DNA of 64,000 nt, from assembly GCF_004360145.1 (NCBI RefSeq), contig NZ_ML178712.1, positions 352,179-416,178 on the forward strand, read 5' to 3'. Positions 24,560-35,100 of the stretch are shown in pieces (within the stretch, counting starts at the first letter, position 1; each line of letters opens with the position of its first letter). This stretch comes from Aliiroseovarius marinus. Lineage in GTDB: Bacteria > Pseudomonadota > Alphaproteobacteria > Rhodobacterales > Rhodobacteraceae. Both the position numbers and the translations under genes were made by a program. The notes beneath the pieces are model-generated. The model worked only from the letters and a program-made list of their open reading frames with translations. It did no database searches and was not told the DNA's origin.

Positions 24560-25888
24560 TTAGGACAACACGGCCTCGCAGGCGGCCCCAAGGCGCAATA
24601 GGCGCTCTTCGCCCATCGGCGCGCCCAGCAGCATGATCCCGGTCGAGGGCAAACCCGTCGGCAGGCTTAGCCCGCAGAGGCCCAGCAAGTTCCCGATCCG
24701 CGTATTGCGCAGCGCCCAGAGGTTTTCTTCGACGTAGTAGTCATGGTCCGACATCAGGCGATCCACATTGGGCGGCATGATGGCCGAGGTTGGCAGGACC
24801 ACCGCGTCATAGCCGGCGATTTCGGACAGGAACTCGGCGCGGATCTGATCAAGCCGCTGCCACGCCGCCACAAAATCCGCACCCGAGAAGGACGCGCCCG
24901 CCATGAACCGTTCACGGATTTCGCCGAACATCAACTCAGGCTGAGCGTCGATTTCCGTCCGCCATGTGGCGTAGGCTTCGGTGGTGAACAGAACGCCAGA
25001 CATGGCCAGCGCCTCGTCCACGATGGGCAGGTGCAGACGTTTGACCGTCGCGCCGCCGTCCATGATGCGGCCCAGCGCGCTGTCGAATCCAGCCAGCGGT
25101 TCGTCACGGCAGCCCTCGAACCCGTTTTCCAACACCAGAAGGCGAGTGCCGTTCAGGGACGCGCCGCGCAGATCGGCGGGTGTGCCGCCTTCCAGCGTGG
25201 CCAGCATCAGGGCGGCATCCTCGACCGTGCGGCACAGGGGGCCGACCGTGTCAAAGCTGGCCACCAACGGCACCACGCCTTTCAGCGACACCCGGCCCGA
25301 GGTCGTCTTCAACCCCACCAAATCGTTCCACGCGGACGGGATTCGCACCGACCCGCCCGTGTCCGAGCCGATCCCACACGGCGCCAATCCGAAGGCCACT
25401 GAAGTCGCCGCCCCAGACGAGCTGCCACCTGACACTGCGTCGTGGTCGTTCACACAGGGGCTGGTCGCGGTGATGGGGTTCAAGCCAAGGCCCGAGAACG
25501 CAAGCTCGCTCATATGCGTTTTGCCAAGGCAGATCATCCCGGCGGCGGTCGCGTTGCGCAGCACCTCGGCGTCAGCGCTGGGTACGCGGTCTTTCAGAAG
25601 GGCCGATCCGGCTTCGGTCGCGACACCTGCCGTATCAAACAGGTCCTTCCAGCTGATCGGAACACCATCCAAATGACCCAAACGTTGCCCAACTCGCGCA
25701 CGTTCGGACGCGTCGCGCGCCTCGGAAATGGCGCGGTCTTCTGTCAGGCGGGCATAAATGCGGTCGCCAAACGGATGGGCTTTGATCGCGTCCAGATAGG
25801 TGCGCGTCAGGTCCACCGGGTCAATCTGCCCCGCCGCAATCCCCCGACCCAGATCACCCATGCTCATGGTCAGCCACGCGTCGCTCAT
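24560..25888 (-). CDS. Amidase-signature-family hydrolase
   Basis: This 442-residue protein has the complete amidase triad: Lys81 in DGVPISWKDLFD, cis-Ser156 in AVSGGSSSGAA, and nucleophile Ser180 in GSDTGGSVRIPSAW. It resembles GatA, but no gatB or gatC lies nearby, so a stand-alone amidase acting on a small amide is more likely. ATG 25888 has GGAGG 5 nt upstream and is preferred; a frame to 25981 would overlap the divergent UbiH-like gene. Substrate unknown. It is divergent from 25975-27201 across 86 bp. Confidence 0.87.
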   Translation of the reverse strand: MSDAWLTMSMGDLGRGIAAGQIDPVDLTRTYLDAIKAHPFGDRIYARLTEDRAISEARDASERARVGQRLGHLDGVPISWKDLFDTAGVATEAGSALLKDRVPSADAEVLRNATAAGMICLGKTHMSELAFSGLGLNPITATSPCVNDHDAVSGGSSSGAATSVAFGLAPCGIGSDTGGSVRIPSAWNDLVGLKTTSGRVSLKGVVPLVASFDTVGPLCRTVEDAALMLATLEGGTPADLRGASLNGTRLLVLENGFEGCRDEPLAGFDSALGRIMDGGATVKRLHLPIVDEALAMSGVLFTTEAYATWRTEIDAQPELMFGEIRERFMAGASFSGADFVAAWQRLDQIRAEFLSEIAGYDAVVLPTSAIMPPNVDRLMSDHDYYVEENLWALRNTRIGNLLGLCGLSLPTGLPSTGIMLLGAPMGEERLLRLGAACEAVLS

Positions 25889-25974
25889 CCCAGCCTCCGT
25901 TTTTCCCTGTCCGATGGACGGTAACGACAGGACGACGCATGGACAATCCCAAACAGCGGGGGCAGAAAGAGGGT

Positions 25975-27201
25975 ATGACACATGATGCCGATATCCTGAT
26001 CGTGGGCGGAGGCCTGAACGGCCCGGCCCTTGCGCTGGCCCTTGGGGACACCGGGTTCAAAGTGACCATGATTGATGCGCTGCCGAAGGGCGCACGCGGG
26101 GGCGATGACTTTGACGGGCGCGGTTATGCGCTTGCTTTGGCGTCGCAACGGTTGCTCGTCGCGCTTGGCGTCTGGCCCAAGGTGGCCGAACACGCCCAGC
26201 CGCTTCTGGACATCCGCATTTCTGACGGTCGTCCCGGCGAAGGCCCCGGCCCGTTTGTGTTGGAGTTCGACCACGCCGAAATTGACGAAGGCCCGATGGG
26301 CTATATGGTCGAGGACCGCTTCCTGTCCCGCGCCTTTTTTGACGCGGTCGAGGCGCACCCGAATGTCACGCTGATTGATCAGGACACGGTGGTGGATCAG
26401 GTGATCGAACCTGCTTCGGTCACGCTGGAGCTGGCATCCGGCAAGCGTCTGACCGGGAAGATGGTCGTTGGCTGTGACGGGCGTAGGACTGGCACGGGTG
26501 AACGCGCGGGCATCAAACGGCATGGGCATGATTACGGGCAGACTTCGCTGGTCTGCGCGATTGATCACGAGCTGCCGCATAACGGCGTGGCGCATCAGTT
26601 CTTCATGCCCGCGGGGCCGCTGGCGATCCTGCCGCTTCCGGGCAACCAATGTTCGATCGTATGGACTGAAACCCATGACGAGGCCGCGCGCATTCACGCG
26701 CTGGACGACGAAGGGTATCTGGAAGAACTCCGCCCGCGTTTCGGGTCTTTCCTGGGCGAAATCAGCCTGGCCGGTAAGCGCTTCACCTATCCGCTGAACC
26801 TGACGGTCGCGAACAGCTTTATCGCGGATCGTCTGGCCTTGGTTGGCGATGCGGCCCACGGGATGCACCCGATTGCGGGGCAAGGGTTGAATGCGGGTCT
26901 GAAAGACGTGGCCGCGCTGGCCGAGGTTCTGACACTCGCCCGCCGTCGCGGTGAAGACATTGGCCGTCTGGATGTACTGGAGCGCTATCAACAGTGGCGC
27001 CGCTGGGACGTGTCACAGATGGTGATGATGACCGAGGCGACCAACCGCCTGTTCTCGAACGACAATCCGATCCTGCGCGTGGCCCGCGATATCGGGCTGG
27101 GCGCGGTGAACGCCATGCCCGGTCTACGCCGCAACTTCATCCGCGAGGCCGCTGGCCTGACCGGAGACCTGCCGCGTCTGCTACAAGGCCGCCAAATCTG
27201 A
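25975..27201 (+). CDS. UbiH/UbiF/VisC-family FAD-dependent monooxygenase
   Basis: This 408-residue flavoprotein monooxygenase has an N-terminal FAD motif ILIVGGGLNGPALALAL (residues 8-24), a DG-type segment (VVGCDGRRTGTGE), and the GD motif RLALVGDAAHGMHPIAGQGL followed by NAGLKDVAAL. The family hydroxylates the ubiquinone ring at C5, C6 or C1; alphaproteobacterial enzymes often have broad regioselectivity, so the position is not assigned. ATG 25975 starts just before the FAD motif like its relatives; ATG 25939 with AGGA upstream is an alternative adding 12 residues. It is probably transcribed from a promoter shared with the divergent amidase. Confidence 0.88.
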   Translation: MTHDADILIVGGGLNGPALALALGDTGFKVTMIDALPKGARGGDDFDGRGYALALASQRLLVALGVWPKVAEHAQPLLDIRISDGRPGEGPGPFVLEFDHAEIDEGPMGYMVEDRFLSRAFFDAVEAHPNVTLIDQDTVVDQVIEPASVTLELASGKRLTGKMVVGCDGRRTGTGERAGIKRHGHDYGQTSLVCAIDHELPHNGVAHQFFMPAGPLAILPLPGNQCSIVWTETHDEAARIHALDDEGYLEELRPRFGSFLGEISLAGKRFTYPLNLTVANSFIADRLALVGDAAHGMHPIAGQGLNAGLKDVAALAEVLTLARRRGEDIGRLDVLERYQQWRRWDVSQMVMMTEATNRLFSNDNPILRVARDIGLGAVNAMPGLRRNFIREAAGLTGDLPRLLQGRQI

Positions 27202-27264
27202 TCACCCATTGCTGATCGGCGCCCCCTGCCCTACCGTGCGAAAAACGCCGATGGAGGGGCAGCC

Positions 27265-28914
27265 GTGAACATTCTTTTCATCATGTATGACCAGCTGCGG
27301 TTTGACTACCTCAGCTGCGCCGGTCACCCGACGTTGAAGACCCCCAATTTCGACCGCGTGGCGGCGCGTGGGGTGCGGTTCACCAACTGCTATGTGCAGT
27401 CGCCGATCTGTGGCGCCAGCCGGATGAGCACCTATACCGGGCGCTATGCATCCTCGCACGGGGCGCAGTGGAACGGCTTTCCGTTGCGCGTGGGCGAGCA
27501 CACGATGGGCGATCACTTACGCGAGGCTGGGATGGACTGCTGGCTTTTGGGCAAGACGCATATGAAGGTCGATGCCGAGGGGATGAAACGCCTTGGCATC
27601 GCGCCCGACAGCGTCATCGGTGCGCGGCAGGCCGAATGCGGCTTCGACGTTTGGGTGCGTGACGACGGGCTGTGGGCCGAAGGCCCGGACGGGTTCTATG
27701 ACGAAAAGCACTCGCCCTATAATGCCTATCTGAAATCAAAAGGTTACGAGGCCGAAAACCCGTGGTCTGTGAACGCCAATGCGGGTGTCGAGGATGGCGA
27801 GATCGCCAGCGGCTGGATGTTCGACAACGCCGACAAACCCGCCAACATCCGCGAGGAAGACAGCGAAACCGCGTGGCTGACCAGTGAAACCCTGCGCTTC
27901 ATGGATCAGGCCAAGGGGCCGTGGTGCGCGCATGTCAGCTATATCAAACCGCACTGGCCCTATATCGTGCCCGCGCCCTATCACGACATGTTCGGGCCCG
28001 AGGATGTGCCCCCGGCCGTGCGCTCGGACGGTGAACGCCAGAACGCGCAGCCCGTGTTCGACGCCTTCATGCACAACAAGATCGCCGCCGCCTTCCAACA
28101 GGACGAGGTCCGCCGCAAGGTGATTCCCGCCTATATGGGTCTGATCAAGCAGTGCGACGATCATCTGGGCCGCATCTTGGATCACTTGGACGCCACCGGG
28201 CAGGCGGATGACACGATGATCGTCCTGACCTCGGACCATGGGGATTATCTGGGCGATCACTGGCTGGGCGAGAAGGATCTGTTCCACGAGCCGTCCGTGA
28301 AAGTGCCGCTGATCATCGCGAACCCGCGCCCATCGGCGGACACGACGCGCGGCACAACCTGCGACGCGCTGGTCGAGGCGATCGACCTTGCCCCCACCTT
28401 TGTCGAAGTGGCGGGCGGAGACGTGGCCGATCACATCCTTGAAGGTCGCAGCCTGATGCCGTGGTTGCGGGGCGAGACGCCGGTGTGGCGCGACTTCGCG
28501 ATCAGCGAATACGACTATTCGTCCACGCCCGCCTGCGAAAAGCTGGGCGTCAGCCCCCGTGACGCGCGGCTGTTTATGGTCTTTGACGGGCGCTACAAAC
28601 TGATGCATGCCGAAGGCGGCTTGCGCCCGATGCTGTTTGATCTGGAGACCGACCCGGACGAGCTGAACGATCTGGCGCGTGGGAACGCGCACCAGGACCA
28701 GATCGCGCGGCTGTACGAGATGCTGGGCCAATGGGGCCGCCGGATGAGCCAGCGCGTCACCAAGTCTGACGCCCAGATCGAGGCAGGACGCGGCCGGTCG
28801 ATGCGCCGTGGCATCCTGCCCTTTCTGAAAGACGGCTCCGAGGTGCCCGACGCGCTGACCGCCGCTTATCGCGGCCCTGCCCCAGACAACCATGTGCAGG
28901 ACGACGAGGCGTGA
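27265..28914 (+). CDS. Formylglycine-type sulfatase / phosphonate monoester hydrolase-like enzyme
   Basis: This 549-residue alkaline-phosphatase-superfamily hydrolase has metal ligands Asp9 (FIMYDQLRFD) and the downstream pair in VLTSDHGDYLGDHW. The catalytic signature PICGASRMSTYTGRY contains Cys49, which would be converted to formylglycine; the C-x-A-S-R form is an accepted variant of C-x-P-S-R. The length and the inserted region with YIKPHWPYIVPAPYHDMFGP resemble phosphonate monoester hydrolase/arylsulfatase enzymes. There is no signal peptide, so it is cytoplasmic and unlikely to act on extracellular polysaccharide. It starts at GTG 27265 after GGAGGGG. Its stop overlaps the next gene by 4 bp, so both are coupled. 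The substrate (sulfate, phosphate or phosphonate ester) is open. Confidence 0.85.
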   Translation: MNILFIMYDQLRFDYLSCAGHPTLKTPNFDRVAARGVRFTNCYVQSPICGASRMSTYTGRYASSHGAQWNGFPLRVGEHTMGDHLREAGMDCWLLGKTHMKVDAEGMKRLGIAPDSVIGARQAECGFDVWVRDDGLWAEGPDGFYDEKHSPYNAYLKSKGYEAENPWSVNANAGVEDGEIASGWMFDNADKPANIREEDSETAWLTSETLRFMDQAKGPWCAHVSYIKPHWPYIVPAPYHDMFGPEDVPPAVRSDGERQNAQPVFDAFMHNKIAAAFQQDEVRRKVIPAYMGLIKQCDDHLGRILDHLDATGQADDTMIVLTSDHGDYLGDHWLGEKDLFHEPSVKVPLIIANPRPSADTTRGTTCDALVEAIDLAPTFVEVAGGDVADHILEGRSLMPWLRGETPVWRDFAISEYDYSSTPACEKLGVSPRDARLFMVFDGRYKLMHAEGGLRPMLFDLETDPDELNDLARGNAHQDQIARLYEMLGQWGRRMSQRVTKSDAQIEAGRGRSMRRGILPFLKDGSEVPDALTAAYRGPAPDNHVQDDEA

Positions 28915-29648
28915 TCCGGGCGCATCTGGCCACCTTTCCGAAACGACAACACCTGCTGCTGGACGCCGTGAAAAGCATCGCGCCGCAGGTGGACAAGGTC
29001 TTTGTCTGCCTGAACGAATACACCGCACCTCCACCCGGCTTGGACGCGATCCCGAACCTTGAATACTTGATCCCCGACGCGGACCTGAAAGACGCGGGTA
29101 AATTCGCCTTTCCGGTGGCGGCGGATGACATCGTCTTCACCGTTGATGACGACATCATCTATGCCGACGACTATGTCGCGCGGACGCTGGCCTTCACCGA
29201 CCGGCTGGATCTTGCGACGAACACAATCGGCTATCAGGCACATGCCTTTGTTTTCAAGAAACAGGAAGACCGCCTTGGCTGGCGCAATTTTGCGTTCGGA
29301 AAGAAGTGCCCTCAGATCTTCAAGGTTGACCTTCTGGGCACCGGGACCGCGTGTTTTCTGGGCAAGAACTGCCCGACATTGACCGAGGTTCACCCCTGCG
29401 CCGGGTTTGTCGATCTGCGGTTCTCGCGGCTTCAGACCAAGGCAGGCGTGACCATGTGGGCGCTACCCCGGGACGAGGGATACTTGACCAACAACCTCCC
29501 AGACGCGCTGTGGGAAACCTCGCTGTTCAACACGGTGAACCTGCAGCGGCCCGAGAACATGAAGCACGAGGTGCGCCAGCTTTTGCAGGAACGCACGCCG
29601 CATTCCGGCGTGAAGCTTGAGAAGGTTCTGAGAGAGCGCAACGCATAA
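28911..29648 (+). CDS. Putative glycosyltransferase (GT-A-like), unrecognised family
   Basis: This 245-residue cytosolic protein starts at GTG 28911 in a GTGA overlap with the sulfatase-like gene, strong evidence of coupled expression. The N-terminal part resembles family-2 glycosyltransferases: TFPKRQHLLLDAVKSIAPQV, VFVCLNEYTAPP, and an acidic motif (IVFTVDDDIIYADDYV, residues about 77-92) that would bind metal and nucleotide sugar. The rest is not recognised; it includes LGTGTACFLGKNCP and DLRFSRLQTKAGVTMWALPR. It could decorate a surface glycan with its partner. The functional call rests on the DDD motif and is moderate. Confidence 0.6.
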   Translation: MIRAHLATFPKRQHLLLDAVKSIAPQVDKVFVCLNEYTAPPPGLDAIPNLEYLIPDADLKDAGKFAFPVAADDIVFTVDDDIIYADDYVARTLAFTDRLDLATNTIGYQAHAFVFKKQEDRLGWRNFAFGKKCPQIFKVDLLGTGTACFLGKNCPTLTEVHPCAGFVDLRFSRLQTKAGVTMWALPRDEGYLTNNLPDALWETSLFNTVNLQRPENMKHEVRQLLQERTPHSGVKLEKVLRERNA

Positions 29649-29688
29649 AAAAACCGGCCAGACGACGCGCGCCCGGCCGGTTTCTTTA
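29648..29688. terminator. Bidirectional Rho-independent terminator
   Basis: A run of seven A, then AAACCGGCC, a 15-nt loop, GGCCGGTTT and CTTT. The A-run and the T-rich end make it work on both strands for the glycosyltransferase-like gene (plus) and the Tad gene (minus) that converge here. Confidence 0.8.
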
Positions 29689-29698
29689 ATGCATAGTC

Positions 29699-31035
29699 TT
29701 AGTAAGCCATACGGAAGTATTCGGCTTCGTAGATGTTGGTCATCCCGGTGCCGCAGAAGGCCATAAGCCCGTTCGAGGTCCCATCAATTGTTCCCCCAGC
29801 GATCAGGGACGCACCTTGGATACCGTCCGCATTCGCCGTGAAATCAATATTGCCGGCCGCAATCATCTGGCTGCCATAAATGTTGATCTTCGACGTCAAC
29901 GAGATGCCGCCCAATGTCAGCAGAACAGACCCTCCGCCATCAGCACAATTGTCATTCTTCCCAAGCGTGATGCTTGAGGGCGAGGTGATGGATTTGACGT
30001 CGGTATGGGTGGTTGCAATGACCGAATTGGTGATCTTCAGCGCTTGACCGAACTTAATCGTACAGCTGGTTACGATCACAACGCTGTCGATGGCCGTCGG
30101 CTCGTCAATCGTCAGGACGCCGTTCTTACCACAGCCAACAACATGAACGCGATCCTTGGTCAGATCCGACATCATAAGTTTGTCGTTGTTCTTGAGGGTG
30201 ATGTATTTCACGGCATCCAACGGATCAATGTAATCCGGCAGGTATTCGGGATCGCGGTCCTTCAGCCCCTGAATCATGAAGGGCAGCTTGTTGATGATGC
30301 GCAGGCGGTAATAGCCTTCACGCAGAGCCGCTTGCAGACCCTCGTTGCTTTCCCACCCCGACCGTGGCAAATCGATATCTTCCATGTCCGGCATGGACAC
30401 GACGGTGCCGGTCTCGAACGAGTTGTTGCTGTTCACAGACACATAATCGTTCGAGTGGATGCAGAAGCCGTTCTTATAGGCGTTGTTCGACTGCACATCG
30501 ATACGCTCGTCAGAAACGAAGCCTTCGCGGAAACAAGTGGGGGGCGGAAGGTGGTGAACACCGACTGGACGGTCATGTCATAGTTCACATAGCCCAATAC
30601 GCGCAGAACAAAGGTCGACACCGGGTTCGACTTCGAATTCAGACGCGTCGAATAGACATGGACAGCCGATCTAGAATTGGCGCTGGGGGTGAACTTCTCG
30701 GACACGGGGTCCCATTTACCGAAAGTGATGTCTTTGGCTTCAATGACATTGCCGTAGGTCGCTTTCGGCATGCTTGCTTGAACCAGCGCCAGCGCTTGTG
30801 TTTTCGCCTTGGCGGGATCGGTTTCATAATCACGGCGATACAGCGCGGCATGCGCCGTCATGTCAGCCGAGATTTGCAGCTGCGTGCGCGCCGTCATCAG
30901 GTTGTGCATGTCGATCGCCAGACCTCCGACCACAACGATCGCTGCGAAAAGGAACAAGCCGAAGATCGTGATGGCTCCGTTTTCATCTTTTCTGAAGTGC
31001 CGGATACGGCGGAAGGCAGATAAGGTATGGGTCAT
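29699..31035 (-). pseudogene. TadG-like pilus assembly protein, split by a frameshift in a C6 run
   Basis: Two overlapping minus-strand frames encode one protein. The first (31035 to about 30550) has a short cytosolic start, then a TadE/G-type membrane helix (GAITIFGLFLFAAIVVVGGL with DMHNLMTARTQLQ). It runs out of frame at CCCCCC (30539-30544 on plus) and stops at 30433. The other frame picks up directly with TCFREGFVSDERIDVQSNN and continues to the stop at 29699 (GIQGASLIAGGTIDG and YEAEYFRMAY). One extra C would restore a 445-residue protein typical of Rhodobacteraceae. Either a real mutation or a homopolymer sequencing error fits. ATG 31035 follows AAGGTG with 6 nt spacing; the tadE-like gene ends 10 bp upstream. 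Confidence 0.82.
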
Positions 31036-31045
31036 GGCGGTCACC

Positions 31046-31465
31046 TTAATACTCTACAAAATGTTGCGACTGGGCAGAGACCGAGAAGCCGGTAAGAATG
31101 TTGAACTTTCCATTGAAGATCAGATCCGACACCGGAATTGACGCCGTTGTGGTGATCACCCCGGTCGACGAATTGATGGTGGTCTTTACCGTCCCATTGC
31201 TCGAAAAGCCCGAGATCCGGTCTTTGATATAGGTCTGCGTTGCGGCCTCAGCCGCCGCTTTTTCGAGCCCACCTCCGATGCGCCCAACCGACAAAGCGCG
31301 GTTCGCATCTTGCACCACGCGCATCATGATCGACTGCTTGTAGAACACGAAGGACGCATTGATGATCAGGACGAAAATCATGAACAGCGCCGGCAACCAC
31401 AAAACCGTTTCCACGGTCGCCGTTCCATCTTCATTCATAATTTTCTGTTTGGTCCGCTTATTCAT
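31046..31465 (-). CDS. TadE-like minor pilin / pilus assembly protein
   Basis: This 139-residue protein has a short basic N-terminus and the TadE-type prepilin-like segment with a Glu before the hydrophobic helix (GTATVETVLWLPALFMIFVL), then a periplasmic domain (NASFVFYKQSIMMRVVQDAN, RALSVGRIG). TadE proteins are pseudopilins processed by TadV-type peptidase and help assemble Flp/Tad pili for surface attachment. It is directly upstream of the TadG-like gene. ATG 31465 has AGGTG 3 nt upstream. The rest of the tad locus (cpaA-F, tadBC) is not in this window. Confidence 0.85.
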   Translation of the reverse strand: MNKRTKQKIMNEDGTATVETVLWLPALFMIFVLIINASFVFYKQSIMMRVVQDANRALSVGRIGGGLEKAAAEAATQTYIKDRISGFSSNGTVKTTINSSTGVITTTASIPVSDLIFNGKFNILTGFSVSAQSQHFVEY

Positions 31466-32180
31466 TTCACCTGCTCATGATAAGAAAACTCGACACGCTA
31501 TAAACCTTAACGGGCAACTTTGCCGCTAAGAAGGAAAAAAGAGCCAAGATTGTGTGCAAATTGTGGCGATTGCGCCAATCACCTATACTTTTGTTCAGGT
31601 TATGATGTCGCACCCGCCTTATTGGTAAAAATCAAGCGCTTACACGTGCCACATTTTGGCCTCTCACATCCACCGATGCGAATCGACCCAAAAGCTTGAT
31701 CCGGATAGGAACGGCGACTGTGATCAGAAGGGGTCGCCAGGCAAGGGTCATCCGCAACGGACGTCACGTTAATATTTTGCCTACGGATCGCGGCGGCTCT
31801 GCGCGGTGTCTACGCACAAGCCGGCAAGCGGTTTCGGCGGAGTTCCCGACTGCCGTGACAGCTGCCCCGGCATGCCCCATTGCGCCCGCGCGCATCGAAA
31901 TTCTTGAGCTTCTTCAACAGGATTAGCTGGTGGCGGGGCAAGGTCAGGCCGACCCTTTTAGATCTAAAAGGATGGACCCTTAACGCCCCTCCAAGACCCG
32001 CCCCGAAATCATGCCCATCGTTTGGCTGTCACGCCAATCTGGAACGCCCAGAATGCGGCCCTGTCGACCTTACCCCAAGCGCCAACTGTTGACTGCAAAG
32101 GCATTCGCGGCCCAATCTTAAGTAGATTTCTGTCTCTATTGTTCCACGTTTCGTCCGTTCTTTTTTGGGGGAGTGCTTTT
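31466..32180. other. Non-coding region upstream of the large two-gene locus
   Basis: About 715 bp separates the divergent tadE-like gene and the large gene at 32181. Its left part is markedly A+T rich (31490-31680) relative to the rest of the window. Short open frames of about 70 codons occur at 31696-31926 and 31880-32092, but they lack family resemblance or a good ribosome site. The region holds the 18-bp palindrome at 31954-31971. I see no tRNA, transposase or attachment-site pair. It likely contains two divergent promoters. Confidence 0.55.
31954..31971. promoter_or_regulatory. Perfect 18-bp palindrome upstream of the large two-gene locus
   Basis: CCTTTTAGATCTAAAAGG equals its own reverse complement over all 18 bases. 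It is 209 bp before the ATG at 32181 in a non-coding stretch. It could be an operator for a dimeric regulator; as RNA it could only form a very tight hairpin, and no T-run follows, so a terminator is unlikely. Confidence 0.55.
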
Positions 32181-35100
32181 ATGTCCATCAAGTTTGAAGC
32201 TGTATTTTTGGCCGATGCAAAACCGCTGCAAGGCAACTTTCGCATCGACATCGCCGCACCAACAAGACCCGACCAAATCGCCTACAGTACGCGCCTGAAT
32301 GATCGCGGGGTCGCGTTCGTGTCCTTCGAACGCCCGCCCATGATGCGCAAACTGATTGTCATTCTGGTCAACGAGAACACCAAGAAGGAAGTCTTCCGAA
32401 GCGACTCGATCGCGCTCAACACCTTGGGGGGCGAACTTGTATTCGATGTGAAGCCCGGCGATGTCACGCCGGGGGCGACGGACACTGTCGCGCTCAAATT
32501 CCGACTCTCTCTGCTGACAGCCAAAAGCAAACCCCTTGGCGACGTTCAGGTTGCGCTTCTGGAAGACGGCGACCCCAAGCGGGTCCTTCTTCTGGACGAG
32601 ACAGATAGCAAAGGCCGGCTGAACGTTGATCTTCAGATCGCCAGCGCCATCAAGACCATCGCGGTCGCGGTCAGCCGCAAGGGGTTCAACAGGCCCGAGT
32701 TCATCAGCGAACCAAGAAAAGTCAGCAGCATATCTTCCGCTTGGGCGGTCGAGGTCGACACGATCGCGCCAGAGCCGTCGGACAATCAGGACAATGACCG
32801 CCCCACCGCTGGCCCGATCTTTCCCGGCAGTGCCCAACCAAAGCCCCAGATGCCAGAGCCTGTTCTGGATGAAACCGGCAAACCCGTGAAAGGCGTCAAA
32901 CTCAAAAGACCACACCCGAAAGATCGGATTGCTGGCCGGTTGAACAAGAAGCTCGAGCTTCAGGACGCAATGCGCAAAGCCGCCGGAGAGGAAATCAAGC
33001 GCCGAAAAGAGATACGCCGACGTGGCAAAAGCCACGCGGGCAAGGTGCTTGGGCAAAAGCCGATGGGGAAACTTGCCGGGCCCGGGAAGTTTGTCCCACA
33101 AGGACATACCGGACGCCCCGAGCAAAACGATCAGATCAAAGTGTTCGAACAAGATCTGGGGAAGAAGGCCGGGACGGTGTCACGTATCCCTCTTCCAGAT
33201 CATCTGGTTCGGGATCTGGGTCTGCGACCCGGTGGGCGCGTGCCCGAAGGCCTGTTGGGCGACCTGCTAGGAGAGGCACGGCCAAACGGCACCGTGTCTC
33301 CGGATTTTTCCACCACGCCTTGGCAGCAAATTCTGCGCGACTGCGCGTCAAAGTATAAAGTTCAGGATCCGGCCAATCCTGCGCCAGATGACGAAGATGA
33401 CAGTTCCGACGACACATCTGACCTGACCGAGGACACTTCCACCGAAACGGTCACGATTCAGGAACGCATTGATCGCATCCTGAACGCCGCACTGGGCGGC
33501 ATCGACGGTCGGCCAACATCCGAAGACATCACGCAAAGCCTTGAGATCGAGCTTCCCAAGGGTCCTGCGGATGTGGATGCCTATTACGACTTTCACACCA
33601 TCAACGTGGCCTGGGCCGAGATCTGGTCCGCCGTCGCGGATGACGATCTGAAAGATCGCATGGCCGAGCTGTATGATGTGATTGTCGAAGTGGTCCCCCC
33701 AGAAGACATCGAGGCCGACCTAAGTGAAATCGACGAGCTTCATGACATGCTGGACACGTTGGCGGACAGTGTGGCGGCCGCCTCGTCCACGCTGTCTGGG
33801 ACAGTAAACGCGGCGCCCGAACACATTCGGTCATGGGTGCCAAGCGTGGCGGAATACTGGGAGCATTTGACCGAAACCGAGAAAGAGTATGTCGAGCTTC
33901 AGTACGATATCTGGGTCTTCCTTGGTGACCCGAATGTGCTCCTTGAGCATCCGTTCGACTATCTGGATGGCAAGAATGTGGGTGAATTCCAAAACCAGCC
34001 CCATGGCTGGGTTGATCATGTCATGGTTCCCTACGCCTTCGCGACAAGACCCAGCTACCCCGGTCGCGCTGAAAGCTTCGTCAATCTGGATCGGGCCAAG
34101 GAAAACGCCGAAAAACCGCTCGACACCTATAGCTCTGCGGCGGCATCCAGACTGGGCCGTGCCGAACGGCTGATCGGCGAGCTGAAATCGCAGATTGTCG
34201 CGCCATATCAGTTCGATGTGTTTGCGCCGGGGGCTTATAACTTCGGGTATATGACCACGTGGCGTCAAAGATGGCGCCCCCTGAATTATCAGGTGGGGGA
34301 TCTGGCAGGCTCTATCCCGCTCGCTCCGAACGAAAAGCGATCCTACACCATCACGCGGTCGTCAAAGTCCACATCGTCGACCAGCCGTTCACGTAACCGC
34401 GTGATCAAAAGCATGGACGAAGTGAACGCCAATCGACGGGCGGAAGCCCAGATCGTGGGCAACGTTCAGCGCAACATGTCCGCTGGCGGCCAAGCGAACT
34501 ATGGCGCGAATGCCGGGGTATCGACCGGGGTTGCCAGCATGGGATATAACTTCGGTGCATCGACGAATTTCAGCGCGGGTCAGACGTCGAATTCGGAACG
34601 CACCAAGAAAGCCATTCGCGATATCACGACCAAAGTCGTTCAAGAGTATCGCGACGAAAACAAGGTCACGGTCAGCGCCGAGACCTCTTATGAAACCAGC
34701 TATACCGAAAGCCGAGAGCTTTCGAATCCCAACAACGAAATCACGGTCACCTACCTGTTTTACGAACTGCAGCGCAGGTTCGAAGTGACCGAGAGGCTGC
34801 ACGATCTGCAACCCGTGATCTTGCTGGCCTACGACATGCCTGCGCCGTCCGAAATCACGGAAGCGTGGCTGCTCAAGCATGATTGGATCATCGAAGAGGT
34901 GCTGCTGGACGACAGCTTTGCCAATGCGTTGGTTTATCTGCGCCAGACGTTCTCGGGTGACGAGGTTGCCGTCGAAATTCTTGAACAGCAATGGAAAACG
35001 CAGCTTGCCGTGGTTGCCGACCTCAGACGCCAAGGTGCCGCCCACCAACGTCTGCGCGACGCGGCGCGGCAAGCGGTCACTGATGCCGTCACCATCGTGG

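Noticed and set aside
31696-31926. 76-codon frame in the gap before the large locus
   Set aside because: No ribosome site, no recognisable motif, and composition does not suggest coding.
32022-32180. N-terminal extension of the large protein by 53 residues
   Set aside because: ATG 32181 has a strong ribosome site at 7-nt spacing; the extension has none, and its hydrophobic stretch is probably coincidental.
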